Positions 28,447 through 40,607 are shown, counted from the stretch's first letter. The stretch: DNA of 64,000 bases from Fastidiosipila sp. (GCA_012511175.1 JAAZGO010000019.1:1-64000), one strand, 5' to 3'. Translations and numbers: made by a program. Notes: generated by a model not told the origin, from the sequence alone.

Positions 28447-30201
28447 TTACGCGCCCAAAAGGCGGTTGACACGGGCCAGGACGATTGACTCAAACTTCTG
28501 TTGACGCTCCCGGCATTCCTTCAGGTCCTTTCCATAGCAACCAAAATAAATCTTGATCTTCGGTTCGGTGCCCGACGGCCTGACGCACATGAAGTCGAGG
28601 CCCTGCAGCTGGTAAAGGAGGACATTGCTCTCCGGGTAGTCCAGCGCTTCCTTCCTGCCTGTTTCGACATGAGTGATCAGGCTTTGCTGAAAGTCCGACA
28701 AACTGACGATGCCGAGCGGTTCGAACTCCTCAAAAGGCTTCTCTCTCAGTGCCTGCATGACGCCGGCGATCTTTTCCAGCCCAACCTTGCCTTCCCGGAT
28801 GATTGAAATGGTGTTTTCCGCGGCCTGGCCGTATTTTTCGTAAAGGGCCGCAAGCCTGTCAATCAGGGTCTGCCCCGAGGCAGCCGACACCGCGGCCATC
28901 TCCGCTATCATGAGGCAGGTGACAACGGCGTCTTTGTCCCGCACTTTGGTGCCCAGGAGGTAGCCGAAACTCTCTTCGTAACCGAACTGGAAGACCCCCC
29001 CTGCCAGGTCGCCGTACTTGTGAATTTCAGCCGCGATGTGCTTGAAGCCTGTCAGCGACAGGTAGAGGCCCGTACCGTAATGATCCGAGATCGCGCGGGT
29101 CAGCCTGGAGGAAACCACCGTGGAGACACAAAATGAGTCAGCTTCCAGCTCTCCCCGCACTGATTTGGTTCCCAGGATGTAGTCCATCAGGAGCAGGCCG
29201 ATTTCATTGCCTGACAAAAGGACAAAGGAACCGTCCGAAGCCCTGACAGCGACCCCCGTCCGGTCAGCGTCCGGATCGGTGGCCAGAACCAGGCCGGCCC
29301 CGGTTTCACGGGCCAGGGCAATGGCCAGCTCCAATGTCTCGGGCAGCTCGGGATTGGGTGTCGGAGTGGAGGGGAAGTTGCCATCGGGCAACTCCTGTTC
29401 CGGGACCACACTGACCTTCGTAAAACCGTGCTTCTTCAGGATCCTCCGGACCGGCTTATTCCCCGTTCCGTTAAAGGGGGAGTAGACGATGGGTATGTCG
29501 TGATTTTGCCTGACAGCTTCTCCGTTCAGGGTCAGAGCCAGCAGGGAGGCGTCATAAAGATCATCCAGGTCACCTCCCATCAAATGGAAAAGAGGTGAGC
29601 GGCCGGCTTCATCAAAGGACAGAGTCTTTTCCAGGAGGCCGGGCAGATCAGTCACCGTCTCCATCATGGCGGCAACCCGGCCAGCCTCATCAGGACCCAG
29701 CTGGGCGCCGTCAGAGCTGTACGCTTTGAAGCCATTGTATTGTTTGGGATTATGGCTGGCTGTCAGCATAATGCCGCCTGAGCACCCGAAGTGGCGGATG
29801 GCAAATGACAGCATGGGCACGGGCCGCAATTCATCTGAGAAGCGGACGGCAATCTTCCTGCCAATAAAAATGGAGGCGGCCAATTCGGCAAATTCCCGGG
29901 ACCGGTTCCTGGAGTCGTAGGAGATGGCAATCCCCCGCCGGCAGGCCTCCTCCCCTAAGCTCTCAATATAAAGGGCAAATCCCTCCGCGGCCCGGGCAAC
30001 CGTATAGGGATTCATCCGGTTGGTGCCGGCCCCCATGATGCCCCGGAGTCCCGCTGTCCCAAACTGAAGATCCTGGTAGAAGCGGTCCTCAATTTCCTCC
30101 GGATGGTCGGCGATGGCGACCAGTTCAGCCAGGGTCGCTGTGTCCATTTTTGGATTGGAAATCCATCCCTCATAAGCAATTTGCGCAGGTGTTTTTGGCA
30201 T
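28447..30201 (-). CDS. pgcA: Phosphoglucomutase / phosphomannomutase (phospho-sugar mutase)
   Basis: The 584-residue alpha-D-phosphohexomutase has the phosphoserine loop TASHNPKQYNGFKAYS, the metal loop DPDADRTGVAV, the sugar loop GYEESFGYLLGTKVRDKD and the phosphate loop PSGTEPKIKIYF. It interconverts glucose-6- and glucose-1-phosphate and so feeds GlgC. ATG 30201 (MPKTPAQIAYEGW) is supported by GAGGAG 7 nt upstream. The length fits the Bacillota PgcA type. Confidence 0.92.
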   Translation of the reverse strand: MPKTPAQIAYEGWISNPKMDTATLAELVAIADHPEEIEDRFYQDLQFGTAGLRGIMGAGTNRMNPYTVARAAEGFALYIESLGEEACRRGIAISYDSRNRSREFAELAASIFIGRKIAVRFSDELRPVPMLSFAIRHFGCSGGIMLTASHNPKQYNGFKAYSSDGAQLGPDEAGRVAAMMETVTDLPGLLEKTLSFDEAGRSPLFHLMGGDLDDLYDASLLALTLNGEAVRQNHDIPIVYSPFNGTGNKPVRRILKKHGFTKVSVVPEQELPDGNFPSTPTPNPELPETLELAIALARETGAGLVLATDPDADRTGVAVRASDGSFVLLSGNEIGLLLMDYILGTKSVRGELEADSFCVSTVVSSRLTRAISDHYGTGLYLSLTGFKHIAAEIHKYGDLAGGVFQFGYEESFGYLLGTKVRDKDAVVTCLMIAEMAAVSAASGQTLIDRLAALYEKYGQAAENTISIIREGKVGLEKIAGVMQALREKPFEEFEPLGIVSLSDFQQSLITHVETGRKEALDYPESNVLLYQLQGLDFMCVRPSGTEPKIKIYFGCYGKDLKECRERQQKFESIVLARVNRLLGA

Positions 30202-30261
30202 GGTGAACTCCTCTTGCAAGACCCAAATTTCTTGTTTTCAGTCTAGCATAAGAGGGAAAAA

Positions 30262-32276
<2,015 letters not shown>

Positions 32277-32280
<4 letters not shown>

Positions 32281-32879
32281 GAGGGCTGCTCCAGCGGTTC
32301 GATCAGTTCGAGCTCCTCCAGCTTCTGCCTGACCGATGCCATGTCTTGCCATAGGAAAACTTTTTTTGAGGGATCCCGCAGCGCATAAGCCGGGTGAAAG
32401 GTTGGCATGATGTGGCACTTGTTGGAAAGGGTCCAGATCCCCCTGGCCTTGGAAATCCCCTCTTCAGAACCGGTGAAGTAGCGGTAGGCTGTGGCCCCCA
32501 TCAGCAGATAGACGGCCGGGCGCACAAAAAGCATCTGTTCTTTCAGCAGGGGCCGGCAGGCGGCCGCCTCCTCGCGTGATGGCACACGGTTGCCCGGGGG
32601 CCGGCACTTGACGATGTTGCAGATATGGTAGTCTTCCGGCTTGAAACCAAAGCTGGTCAAAAGCAGATCAAGCAACTGGCCAGACCGCCCGACAAAGGGG
32701 ATGCCCTGGCGGTCTTCGTCCGCCCCGGGTCCTTCGCCGAGAATCATCAGGGGTGCCCGGACCCCTCCCCGCCAGATGACTACATGTTTCCTCGAGTCCG
32801 CCAGACTGCAGTCACGGCAGTTCCTGCATTTTTCGACAAAGGCCTGCCAGTTTTCACTCAAATCAATGGACTGCTCCAA
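32277..32879 (-). CDS. udg: Uracil-DNA glycosylase, family 4 (Fe-S)
   Basis: The 200-residue protein has the family-4 water-activating motif [17 protein letters not shown] and HPAYALRDP as motif 2. Cysteines at the N-terminus (CRNCRDCSL) and in the centre ([22 protein letters not shown]) fit a [4Fe-4S] cluster. It removes uracil from DNA. TTG 32879 is set by AAGGA 7-8 nt upstream. It overlaps uvrB by 4 nt, forming a two-gene repair operon. Confidence 0.9.
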
Positions 32880-33048
32880 TCTTTTATCCTTCCCGTTACG
32901 GTCAATTCATTAGTCAGTTTATCAGACTTTGCCGGGGGGGGGATTGATCCAGGAGTGCCTGCAGGACTCCTTCGCTTTCTGCCGGGCGTGCTCACTGAAG
33001 AATCTTGCTTCGGCAGGGCCGGCCACATACGCGACAAAAGTTTTTCTT

Positions 33049-33327
33049 TTATTTCGCCAAATTTCCGCTCACTGATGGCGCCCTAATCAAGCAGATCTTT
33101 GCATTTTTCAGCTCATCCGCCAGGCTTTGCCCCGGGGGAAAAGCCGGCTGAAAAGGAGCCGGCAGAGTGGTATGGGTATAGGCCTGAGGGGCATGCTTAT
33201 CCGGCAGAACCATGGAATGAATCAGAGCGACGATCCATAGAAGCCAGCCGTAGAGCCACCAAAGATCAAAGCTGTAGCCCTTGTTTCTCGCGATGCCTGC
33301 CGGAATAAAGGCCGGGCCGGCAGCCAC
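33049..33327 (-). CDS. Small hypothetical membrane protein, possibly truncated
   Basis: A 92-residue frame starting GTG with no clear ribosome binding site. Residues 12-44 (GIARNKGYSFDLWWLYGW, then a hydrophobic run ending HSMVLPDK) look like the conserved core of small one- or two-span proteins found widely in Bacillota. The usual N-terminal hydrophobic segment is missing, and the frame upstream closes within the lysS 3' end, so it may be a remnant. The C-terminal half is Pro-rich and unremarkable. Function unknown. 32880-33048 holds only a nine-G run (32934-32942) and a short imperfect hairpin. Confidence 0.4.
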   Translation of the reverse strand: MAAGPAFIPAGIARNKGYSFDLWWLYGWLLWIVALIHSMVLPDKHAPQAYTHTTLPAPFQPAFPPGQSLADELKNAKICLIRAPSVSGNLAK

Positions 33328-33352
33328 GCGGTAGAGTTCAATGCGTGCAGGC

Positions 33353-34852
33353 TCAATCCAGAGGCTTCATGGTCGGGAACAGGAGGACATCCCGGATGGA
33401 GGGCTGGTTGGTCAGAAGCATGACCAGGCGGTCAATGCCGATGCCCAGGCCCCCTGTCGGCGGCATGCCGTACTCCAGGGCTTCAACAAAATCCTCGTCC
33501 GGCAGCTGGGCTTCGTCATCCCCCGCATCACGGCGGCGCTGCTGATCGGCAAAGCGGCCCCTCTGGTCAAAGGGATCGTTCAGTTCACTGTAGGCATTGC
33601 CGTGTTCGCGCCCCACCACGAAAACCTCGAAACGCTCGGTCAGCCTCCCTTCCGTTCCCGGCTTGATCTTGGTCAGGGGGGAAACCTCGACCGGATAGTC
33701 CATCAGGAAGGTGGGCTGAATCAGCTTTTCCTCCACGAAATTCTCGAAACAGGCATTGAGCACCTCACCCCAGGTCATCTTGGCTGTCACCTGTTCCAAC
33801 CCGAAGGACTTGGCAGCCTCGCGGGCCTCTTCATCCGTCTTCAGTTCATCAAAATCAAGGCCGGTGTGCTGACGCACGGCCTCGATCATGGACAGGCGCC
33901 TGAAAGGCGGCTTCATGGAAATGGCCGTCCCCTGATAGTCGATGTCGTGGCTGCCGCAGATATCCAGACAGCAGATTGAAAAAAGCTTTTCGGTGATCTC
34001 CATCATGGTGTGGTAGTCGCCATATGCTTCATAAAGCTCCAGCATGGTGAACTCGGGGTTGTGTTTGGTGCTCATCCCCTCATTGCGGAAATTGCGGCCG
34101 ATCTCGTAAACGCGTTCCAGGCCGCCTACAATCAGGCGTTTCAGATACAATTCCGGTGAGACACGCAAAAAAAGATCCAAATCCAGCGCATTGTGGTGGG
34201 TGACAAAAGGGCGGGCCGTCGCACCGCCCGCAATAAGGTTGAGAAGCGGAGTTTCAACCTCCAGGTAACCGCGCCTGTCCAGCTCTTCCCGGATCAGGCG
34301 GATGATCCGGCTGCGTTTTTCAAAGGTATCCCGGACCTCGGGGTTGACCATGAGGTCCAGGTAGCGTTTGCGGTAGCGGAGATCCGTGTCGCGCAGGCCG
34401 TGAAATTTCTCGGGCAGCGGCCGCAGCGATTTAGCCAGCAGGGTCCAGGAAGTATTTCGAATCGAAACCTCCCCCGTTTTTGTCCGGAAAACCTGACCGG
34501 TCACGGCGACCAGGTCACCCAGATCGAGCGCCTGCCAAGCCTCATAGGATTCCTGCCCCAGCTGATCCAGCCGGCTGAAAATCTGGATGGCCCCCGTCCG
34601 GTCAAGCAGGTCGGCGAAGGATACTTTGCCCATGCCGCGTTTGGCCATGAGGCGGCCTGCGACCGAAACGGTTTCTCCCTCCATTTGTTCGAAATTTGTG
34701 ATGATATGGGAAGCCAGGTGGGTCACTTGGGCCCGGGTAATCCGGTAGGGGTTTTTTCCTTCCGATTGCAGCTTCCTCAGTTTGTCAAGACGGTACCTCA
34801 TCTGCTCGGGAAGCTCATCCCGGCGGTCAGAGGGTCCGTTTTCATTGATCAT
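33353..34852 (-). CDS. lysS: Lysyl-tRNA synthetase, class II
   Basis: The 499-residue enzyme has an N-terminal OB-fold anticodon domain (about 55-150), motif 1 around [16 protein letters not shown], motif 2 [18 protein letters not shown] and motif 3 [15 protein letters not shown]. It charges tRNA-Lys. The start overlaps greA by 4 nt (ATGA), and the greA-lysS order is a common Bacillota pair. The length is typical. Confidence 0.95.
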   Translation of the reverse strand: MINENGPSDRRDELPEQMRYRLDKLRKLQSEGKNPYRITRAQVTHLASHIITNFEQMEGETVSVAGRLMAKRGMGKVSFADLLDRTGAIQIFSRLDQLGQESYEAWQALDLGDLVAVTGQVFRTKTGEVSIRNTSWTLLAKSLRPLPEKFHGLRDTDLRYRKRYLDLMVNPEVRDTFEKRSRIIRLIREELDRRGYLEVETPLLNLIAGGATARPFVTHHNALDLDLFLRVSPELYLKRLIVGGLERVYEIGRNFRNEGMSTKHNPEFTMLELYEAYGDYHTMMEITEKLFSICCLDICGSHDIDYQGTAISMKPPFRRLSMIEAVRQHTGLDFDELKTDEEAREAAKSFGLEQVTAKMTWGEVLNACFENFVEEKLIQPTFLMDYPVEVSPLTKIKPGTEGRLTERFEVFVVGREHGNAYSELNDPFDQRGRFADQQRRRDAGDDEAQLPDEDFVEALEYGMPPTGGLGIGIDRLVMLLTNQPSIRDVLLFPTMKPLD

Positions 34853-35343
34853 TCGTTCAGTCCTTTCGGCTTGGAAATACGGGCCACCGAATACCTGATC
34901 ATGCCAAGGGGCGTGCTGACCTGGACGACATCGCCCTTCTTCTTCCCCAGGATGGCCTGTCCGACCGGCGATTCGCTGGAAAGTTTGCCAATCAGGATAT
35001 CCTCCTCCTTGGCGGAAACGATCAAGTACTCATGTTCGGATCCGTCGTCCTCATTGCGCAGGAGCACCTGGCCGCCCAGGGTCACCCGGGTCCGGCTGAT
35101 GCCCTTTTCATCGATCACCCGCGCATTTTTGAGGATTTCCTCGATCTCGGCAATTCGCAGATCATTATCCGCATAGGCCTGCTTGGCATCATCAAATTCC
35201 GAATTCTCCGTTATATCCCCATGGGCGCGCGCTTCCCTCAAACGCTCGGCGATTTCGGCCGCTACCCGGGTTTTGCGGTCTTCCAATTCCTGCTGGTATT
35301 CACGGATTTTTCCGTAAGTCATTTCGTAGACAGTCTCAGCCAT
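34849..35343 (-). CDS. greA: Transcription elongation factor GreA
   Basis: The 164-residue protein has an N-terminal antiparallel coiled coil whose tip carries [14 protein letters not shown], the acidic catalytic tip that stimulates RNA polymerase transcript cleavage. The C-terminal FKBP-like domain includes [19 protein letters not shown]. An AGGGAAG lies upstream of ATG 35343. First gene of greA-lysS. Confidence 0.94.
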   Translation of the reverse strand: MAETVYEMTYGKIREYQQELEDRKTRVAAEIAERLREARAHGDITENSEFDDAKQAYADNDLRIAEIEEILKNARVIDEKGISRTRVTLGGQVLLRNEDDGSEHEYLIVSAKEEDILIGKLSSESPVGQAILGKKKGDVVQVSTPLGMIRYSVARISKPKGLNE

Positions 35344-35386
35344 CGCTCTTATGCTTCCCTCTTTTCATATAGTTTGCGATTGCCCT

Positions 35387-35414
35387 ATTATACACAGAAG
35401 CTATTTTTGATCAA
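35387..35414 (-). promoter_or_regulatory. Promoter of greA-lysS
   Basis: On the minus strand TTGATC (35414-35409), 16-bp spacer, TATAAT (35392-35387), 44 nt upstream of greA. The -35 overlaps the guaB stop codon. Confidence 0.6.
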
Positions 35415-36916
35415 CTGCCGAAATCGCTTTCCTTATGGATCACGTCGTGGGCACCGCCTTCCACGATGCTGGTCGGCGACACCACCACCAGCCTGGCCTT
35501 GTGCGACAGCTGGTCCAGGGTAAGTGCCCCGCAGGCGCACATGGTGGCCTTGATTTTGGCCAAGGTGGTCGGGACGTTGTCGGCCAGTTTCCCCGCGTAG
35601 GGAACGTAGGAGTCGACGCCTTCCTCAAAGAGCATCTGTCCCCTTCCGCCGTCCTCATAGCGCTGCCAGTTGCGCGCACGGTTGGAGCCTTCCCCCCAAT
35701 ACTCCTTGACATAGCTTCCGTTGAAAAGGATCCTGCGGGTCGGGCTTTCATCGAAGCGGGCAAAATACCTGCCCAGCATCAGAAAGTCCGCTCCCATGGC
35801 CAGAGCCAGAACCATGTGATAGTCATGGACGATCCCGCCGTCTGAACACAGCGGAATGTAGATCCCTGTCTCTTCTTCCCAGCGGTCACGCGCTTTTGCG
35901 ACATCCATCAGGGCGGATGCCTGCCCCCTGCCGATTCCCTTTTGTTCGCGGGTGATGCAAATGGATCCGCCGCCAATTCCAACTTTAATGAAAGAGGCGC
36001 CCGCTTCCGCCAAAAAACGGAAACCGTCCTCGTCGACCACATTGCCGGCACCCAGGGGCAGGTCGGGCCCATATTGCCGGCGGATAAAGTCGATCGTGTC
36101 CTTTTGCCAGTCGGAGAAACCGTCGGAGGAATCGATGCAGAGGACATCACATCCGGCGTCCAGCAGGGCGGGGACCCGGTCTTTATAATCGTGGGTATTG
36201 ATCCCCGCGCCGACCAGGAGACGTTTTTGCGCGTCCAGCATCTCCCCCGGATTTTCTTTATGGGCATCGTAGTCCTTGCGGAAAACAAGCGAAACCAGGC
36301 GGCCCTCTCCATCCAGGATGGGCAGCTGATTGAGTTTGTGGTCCCAGATAATGTCGTTAGCCTCACTCAGGCTGATCCCCTCACGTCCGTAGACAATCTC
36401 CTCCAGGGGCGTCATGAAGTCCTTAATGGGGGTTTGGGGATCCAGTCTGGAAACGCGGTAATCACGGCTGGTCACGATCCCGACAAGTTTACCGGTTGCC
36501 GTCCCGTCATCTGTAATGGGAACAGTGGAGTGGCCCGTTTTCTTTTTCAACCGGACAATATCAGCAAGCTTGTCATCCGGCCTGAGGTTGCTGTCACTTG
36601 GCACAAAGCCCGCCTTGAATTTTTTGACCCGCCTGACCATCTCGCATTGCTGCTCAATCGGCTGGGAGCCGAAAATAAAGGAAAGCCCGCCTTCACGGGC
36701 GAGCGCCACTGCCATCCGGTCCCCCGACACCGACTGCATAATGGCGGAAACAAGCGGGATGCTCAAGGTGATGGGACAATCCTCTGCCTCCTTCTTGTAG
36801 CGCACGAGAGGCGTCGCAAGCTGCACCCGGTCGGGGATGCATTCACGGCTGGTCCGGTTGGGCACCAGGAGGTATTCACTGAAGGTGCGGGACAGTTCGG
36901 GGATAAGCTCTGCCAT
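35411..36916 (-). CDS. guaB: IMP dehydrogenase
   Basis: The 501-residue enzyme oxidises IMP to XMP for GMP synthesis. The catalytic Cys is residue 320 in [19 protein letters not shown]; the common form is GIGPGSICTTR, so this is a variant subtype. Two CBS domains sit at about 105-215 (HSTVPITDD..., [15 protein letters not shown]). The mobile flap keeps the Arg-Tyr pair ([11 protein letters not shown]). GGAGTGAG precedes ATG 36916, which directly abuts the pyrG stop, so the two nucleotide genes are co-transcribed. Confidence 0.92.
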   Translation of the reverse strand: MAELIPELSRTFSEYLLVPNRTSRECIPDRVQLATPLVRYKKEAEDCPITLSIPLVSAIMQSVSGDRMAVALAREGGLSFIFGSQPIEQQCEMVRRVKKFKAGFVPSDSNLRPDDKLADIVRLKKKTGHSTVPITDDGTATGKLVGIVTSRDYRVSRLDPQTPIKDFMTPLEEIVYGREGISLSEANDIIWDHKLNQLPILDGEGRLVSLVFRKDYDAHKENPGEMLDAQKRLLVGAGINTHDYKDRVPALLDAGCDVLCIDSSDGFSDWQKDTIDFIRRQYGPDLPLGAGNVVDEDGFRFLAEAGASFIKVGIGGGSICITREQKGIGRGQASALMDVAKARDRWEEETGIYIPLCSDGGIVHDYHMVLALAMGADFLMLGRYFARFDESPTRRILFNGSYVKEYWGEGSNRARNWQRYEDGGRGQMLFEEGVDSYVPYAGKLADNVPTTLAKIKATMCACGALTLDQLSHKARLVVVSPTSIVEGGAHDVIHKESDFGS

Positions 36917-38554
36917 CTAGCTCACTCCTTTCTTGCGGGCGATTGCCTTTTCGATCAGGGCCAAAAAAAGCGGATGCGGCCGGGTCGGCCGCGACTTGAA
37001 TTCGGGATGATAGAGAGTCCCGACAAAAAACGGATGACCGGGCCACTCAACGGCCTCAACCAGGCGGCCATCAGGCGACATGCCTGAGTAGCGCAGTCCT
37101 GTTGAAGCCAGGACTCCCGAGAAAGCAGGATTGAATTCCCTGCGGTGGTGATGCCGTTCGGATGTTTCCAGGCGGCCATAGATCGAAGCCAGCAAAGATT
37201 CATCTTCGATCACCAGTGGATAGGCGCCCTTTCGCATGGGCCGTTCACAGAAGGGAATCCGGTCGACACCGCTTGCGGGCTCCGTCAATCCCGCATAGTA
37301 GAAAACATCGCGGCAGTCCGGTCCGTATTCATCGGTGTGTGCGTCTGCGATGCCGGCCACATGACGTGCAATGTCGATCACCGCCATCTGCATGCCCAGG
37401 CCGATTCCCAAAAAGGGGAGATTCCGCTCACGGGCGCTCCGGCTGGCTTCAATCATTCCCTCCATGCCTCGGGGTCCGAAACCTCCCGGAACCACCACCG
37501 CACAGGACGATCCAAGCCTGGCGTCCACCTCTGCAGGAGAAAGCCCTTCCAGCTCCTCACTTGCCACCCAGTCGATGACGGGTTCAACGCCCAGGGCGAT
37601 CCCCGCATGGTCGAGCGCTTCGATCACGCTGTAATAGGCATCCTGCAATTCCGTATACTTGCCGACCAGGGCAATGTCCAGTTTTTCGCGCGGTTCCCTG
37701 GCTTTTTCAACCAGGAGTTTCCAATCATCCAGAAAGGGCTCGGGGCGGTCGAGCCCCAGACGTTCACAGACAACACGGGCGAAGCCCTCATTCTCGAAGA
37801 TCAGCGGCAGCTCATAAACCGAGCTGCAGTCAACGTTTTGGATGACTGAATCCATGCGCACGTTGCAAAAGAGTGCCAGTTTTTCACGAATGACCTCATC
37901 AAGCGGCAGCTCCGTCCGGCAAACCAGGATATCGGGCTGGATCCCATAGGATAAAAGTTTTTGCACACTGTGCTGGGTCGGTTTTGTTTTAATCTCACCC
38001 GGTTTTTTTACATAGGGCAGCAAGGTGACATGGATGAAGAGGCAGTTGCCCCTCCCCGCCTCATAGCTGACCTGCCGGATGGCTTCAATGAAGGGCTGGC
38101 CCTCCATGTCGCCGACGGTTCCGCCAATTTCGGAGATAACCACATCCACCTGGCCTTCTTCCGATACCTTATAGATATGATCCTTGATTTCATTGATGAT
38201 GTGAGGCACCACCTGGACCGTGCCGCCGTAATAGCCGCCTGACCGCTCCCGGTTAATGACATTGAGGTAGACCCGGCCCGAGGTGATGTCGCTTTCACTG
38301 GTCAGGTCAACATCGGTGAAGCGCTCGTAATGGCCGATGTCCAGATCAGTCTCCGCCCCGTCCTCGGTCACGAAAATTTCCCCGTGCTGGGTGGGGCTCA
38401 TCAGGGACGGGTCGACATTGATGTAGGGATCAAACTTCTGGATGCGGACACTCAATCCCCTGGCGATCAGGAGCCGGCCCAGGGCAGCCGCCGTGATTCC
38501 CTTGCCCAGCCCGGACACAACACCGCCCGTCACAAAAATATACTTGGTCGCCAT
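36917..38554 (-). CDS. pyrG: CTP synthase with altered glutaminase site
   Basis: The 545-residue protein has the synthetase domain (1-270; P-loop in FVTGGVVSGLGKGITAA) and a class I glutamine amidotransferase domain (about 300-540). The oxyanion strand VVPGGFGPRG and the His/Glu of YHPEFKSRP are intact. At residue 385 the nucleophile elbow reads LGIGLGMQ, where the family has LGICLGMQ: codon GGC (37402-37400) in place of TGC. Without that Cys the enzyme should be unable to hydrolyse glutamine and would need free ammonia to convert UTP to CTP. A sequencing or assembly error of one base (T to G) cannot be excluded. Everything else looks under normal constraint. Confidence 0.92.
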   Translation of the reverse strand: MATKYIFVTGGVVSGLGKGITAAALGRLLIARGLSVRIQKFDPYINVDPSLMSPTQHGEIFVTEDGAETDLDIGHYERFTDVDLTSESDITSGRVYLNVINRERSGGYYGGTVQVVPHIINEIKDHIYKVSEEGQVDVVISEIGGTVGDMEGQPFIEAIRQVSYEAGRGNCLFIHVTLLPYVKKPGEIKTKPTQHSVQKLLSYGIQPDILVCRTELPLDEVIREKLALFCNVRMDSVIQNVDCSSVYELPLIFENEGFARVVCERLGLDRPEPFLDDWKLLVEKAREPREKLDIALVGKYTELQDAYYSVIEALDHAGIALGVEPVIDWVASEELEGLSPAEVDARLGSSCAVVVPGGFGPRGMEGMIEASRSARERNLPFLGIGLGMQMAVIDIARHVAGIADAHTDEYGPDCRDVFYYAGLTEPASGVDRIPFCERPMRKGAYPLVIEDESLLASIYGRLETSERHHHRREFNPAFSGVLASTGLRYSGMSPDGRLVEAVEWPGHPFFVGTLYHPEFKSRPTRPHPLFLALIEKAIARKKGVS

Positions 38555-38613
38555 CTGTAACCCCTTATTCCCAGCACCTGACCTTTGGCGCCTGACCCGA
38601 TTATCTTCTAATC

Positions 38614-38622
38614 ACTATATCA
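38614..38622 (-). promoter_or_regulatory. Candidate extended -10 promoter of pyrG-guaB
   Basis: On the minus strand TGATATAGT is an extended -10 about 60 nt upstream of pyrG, similar to the rRNA P1 element. The -35 position lies in the terminator of the upstream gene and does not match consensus. Confidence 0.35.
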
Positions 38623-38630
38623 CGACTCAG

Positions 38631-38677
38631 AAAAAGGAACCGCCCCAAAATAGAGGCGGTTCCGGGTCAAGTGACCC
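38631..38677 (-). terminator. Terminator of the 5'-nucleotidase gene
   Basis: On the minus strand a 9-bp stem (GGAACCGCC, 38663-38655 with 38644-38636) has a 10-nt loop and is followed by TTTTT (38635-38631). A second small palindrome, GGGTCA-TGACCC, lies just before it (38664-38677). It starts 19 nt after the stop codon. Confidence 0.85.
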
Positions 38678-38695
38678 ATTTTCAAAGGCTTCCCG

Positions 38696-40471
38696 TCAGC
38701 TCTCTTCAACCTTTCTCCGGCTGGTCAGAAGCAGGAGGGCCGCGACCGCGAAGAAGAGGACTCCGGAAACCAGGTAGACGGCAGTTTCACCTGTCGGAAC
38801 CGCCGGTTCAACTTCAGACAGGTTTCTGACCTTGATGCGGCCGTCGGTCCCATAGGTGAATCCCTCAGCTCCGGCAGCTTTGGTCAGGGCCTTGATCTCA
38901 TCGATAAAGGCTTCCAGCATGAGGCCGTGGAGCAGGACCTGTTCGGCTCCCTCAAACATGGTATAGTTGTCGCCTCCCACGGCCATGAAGTCATTGGTGG
39001 CCAGGGTGTAGGTCTTTTTCAGGTCAATGGGCGTGCCGCCCACCTTGACGTCAGCGATCCCCTTGAAAGCTTCCTTGTCTCCCAGGCCCTCGGTCTCAAT
39101 CACAAAGGTCAGGCCCGACACCTGGGGAAAGCCGCCCATGGGCGCGGGGTAACCCCCGGCTCCGTGTTTCAGGGCGTCAACGATCTGCTGACCGGTCACC
39201 CTGATGACCGTAATCAGGTTGCCGAAGGGAAGCACCGAGACCGCATCGCCGAAAGTGATCTCTCCCGGTTCGATATTGGCCCGGATTCCGCCGCCATTGG
39301 TCAGGGCCACATCAGCACCGGTGGCCTTGCGAAGTGAATCGGCGACCAGGTTGCCCAGATTGGTCTCCTGGACCCGTACCAGCTGAACATTCTCCTTGCC
39401 CCGGAAGTCTCCGGACTGGACCAGCTTGGTAGCCGTCTTGCCGATTACCTTGCCCAGCTCCGCCGCGTTGGCGTCGTTAAAGGCCTTGATCTTGGCCAGG
39501 ATGGCGGGATCCCCCTCCAGACCACGCACGTCCTTGAAGGTAATGTGCTCGGGGGTAAATCTGATTTCACCGGCATCAAACTCAACCAAGATCCTGCCGA
39601 TTTGTTCAAAATACTTGCCTGCCTGGACAACCAGAACCTCTTTGTCCTCCTTGTCCTTGATCTTCATCTTGTAATCCGCTGTATGGCTGTGACCGTCGAT
39701 GACCAGATCAAGCCCTTTCAGTTTGGGCAGAAGCGTGGTGGTCCGGATGGGTGAACTCATATCCACACCCAGGTGGCCCATCATGATGACCACTTCCGCA
39801 GGCGGCAGGCCGTCAATCACGGCCTGAATCTTGGCGGCAAAGGCATCCAGGTCCTGTTCGCTGTCACCGGCGCCAAAGGACACACCCTTGGTATAGTTGG
39901 GGTGGGCCTTGTATTTGGTCTCGGGAGTGGTAACCCCGAAAACGATCACCTTACGGCCGGCAACATCGAATTCTTTGACGTTGACGCCAAAGAAAGGCAG
40001 GCCCGAATCGGTCTTGGTCACATTGGCGCCCATAATGGGAAAGCCTGCAGCAGCCGCTTGAGTCTCCAGCTCCTTGAGCTGGACGGCGCCGTAGTCAAAC
40101 TCATGGTTACCACAGGTCATGGCATCCACACCCACCATCCCCATCAGCTCGATCATGCTTTCACCCGAGCTGAACTGGGCAAAAAGGGTGCCGTGGACCG
40201 CATCGCCGGCATCCAGGACAATGACTTCATCGTAGTCAATGTTACCCCTATCCACATCAATGATCTTCTTGTAGCGGGCGTAGCCGATATTGCCCTTTTC
40301 GTTAAGGTTCCCGTCCTTATCCTTTTCGGGAGTCCCCTCGGCCCGGCCGTGGATGTCATTGGTGTGGTAAATGATGAACTGTGCATCCGCGGCAAAGACA
40401 TTGACCGGCAACAGGATGACCATCAGGGCAATGACCAGGAAGGCGACCGTCACCTTACGTATGATCTTCAT
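38696..40471 (-). CDS. Surface-anchored 5'-nucleotidase / UshA-like metallophosphatase
   Basis: The 591-residue protein has a signal peptide (1-27, ending VNVFAADA). The N-terminal calcineurin-like phosphatase domain shows IIYHTNDIHGR, LDAGDAVHG, CGNHEFDYG and MGHLGVD, the two-metal site. The C-terminal nucleotidase domain includes LTNGGGIRANIEPGEI and FGNLITVIRVTG. The tail is VPTGE, a hydrophobic span (AVYLVSGVLFFAVAALLLL) and RRKVEES, i.e. a sortase-like or plain membrane anchor. It probably releases phosphate and nucleosides from extracellular nucleotides. GAGGAGG precedes ATG 40471. It has its own terminator. Confidence 0.88.
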   Translation of the reverse strand: MKIIRKVTVAFLVIALMVILLPVNVFAADAQFIIYHTNDIHGRAEGTPEKDKDGNLNEKGNIGYARYKKIIDVDRGNIDYDEVIVLDAGDAVHGTLFAQFSSGESMIELMGMVGVDAMTCGNHEFDYGAVQLKELETQAAAAGFPIMGANVTKTDSGLPFFGVNVKEFDVAGRKVIVFGVTTPETKYKAHPNYTKGVSFGAGDSEQDLDAFAAKIQAVIDGLPPAEVVIMMGHLGVDMSSPIRTTTLLPKLKGLDLVIDGHSHTADYKMKIKDKEDKEVLVVQAGKYFEQIGRILVEFDAGEIRFTPEHITFKDVRGLEGDPAILAKIKAFNDANAAELGKVIGKTATKLVQSGDFRGKENVQLVRVQETNLGNLVADSLRKATGADVALTNGGGIRANIEPGEITFGDAVSVLPFGNLITVIRVTGQQIVDALKHGAGGYPAPMGGFPQVSGLTFVIETEGLGDKEAFKGIADVKVGGTPIDLKKTYTLATNDFMAVGGDNYTMFEGAEQVLLHGLMLEAFIDEIKALTKAAGAEGFTYGTDGRIKVRNLSEVEPAVPTGETAVYLVSGVLFFAVAALLLLTSRRKVEES

Positions 40472-40607
40472 AAGCTTCCTCCTCTAAACTTTCTGTCCTC
40501 AATGGAATAAACGTTGACCATATGTTACCAGAGCTTCACAAAATTTGCACATAAATCACACCGATTTGCATCCATTCGATGTGACAGCGCACAAAAGCAG
40601 AATGATG

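Noticed and set aside
32281-32418. Longer UvrB start
   Set aside because: It would overlap udg by 140 nt; ATG 32280 is coupled to the udg stop and matches the family.
32934-32942. Run of nine G as a possible phase-variation tract
   Set aside because: It lies between genes, not in a coding frame, and not at a promoter I can define; the length may also be uncertain.
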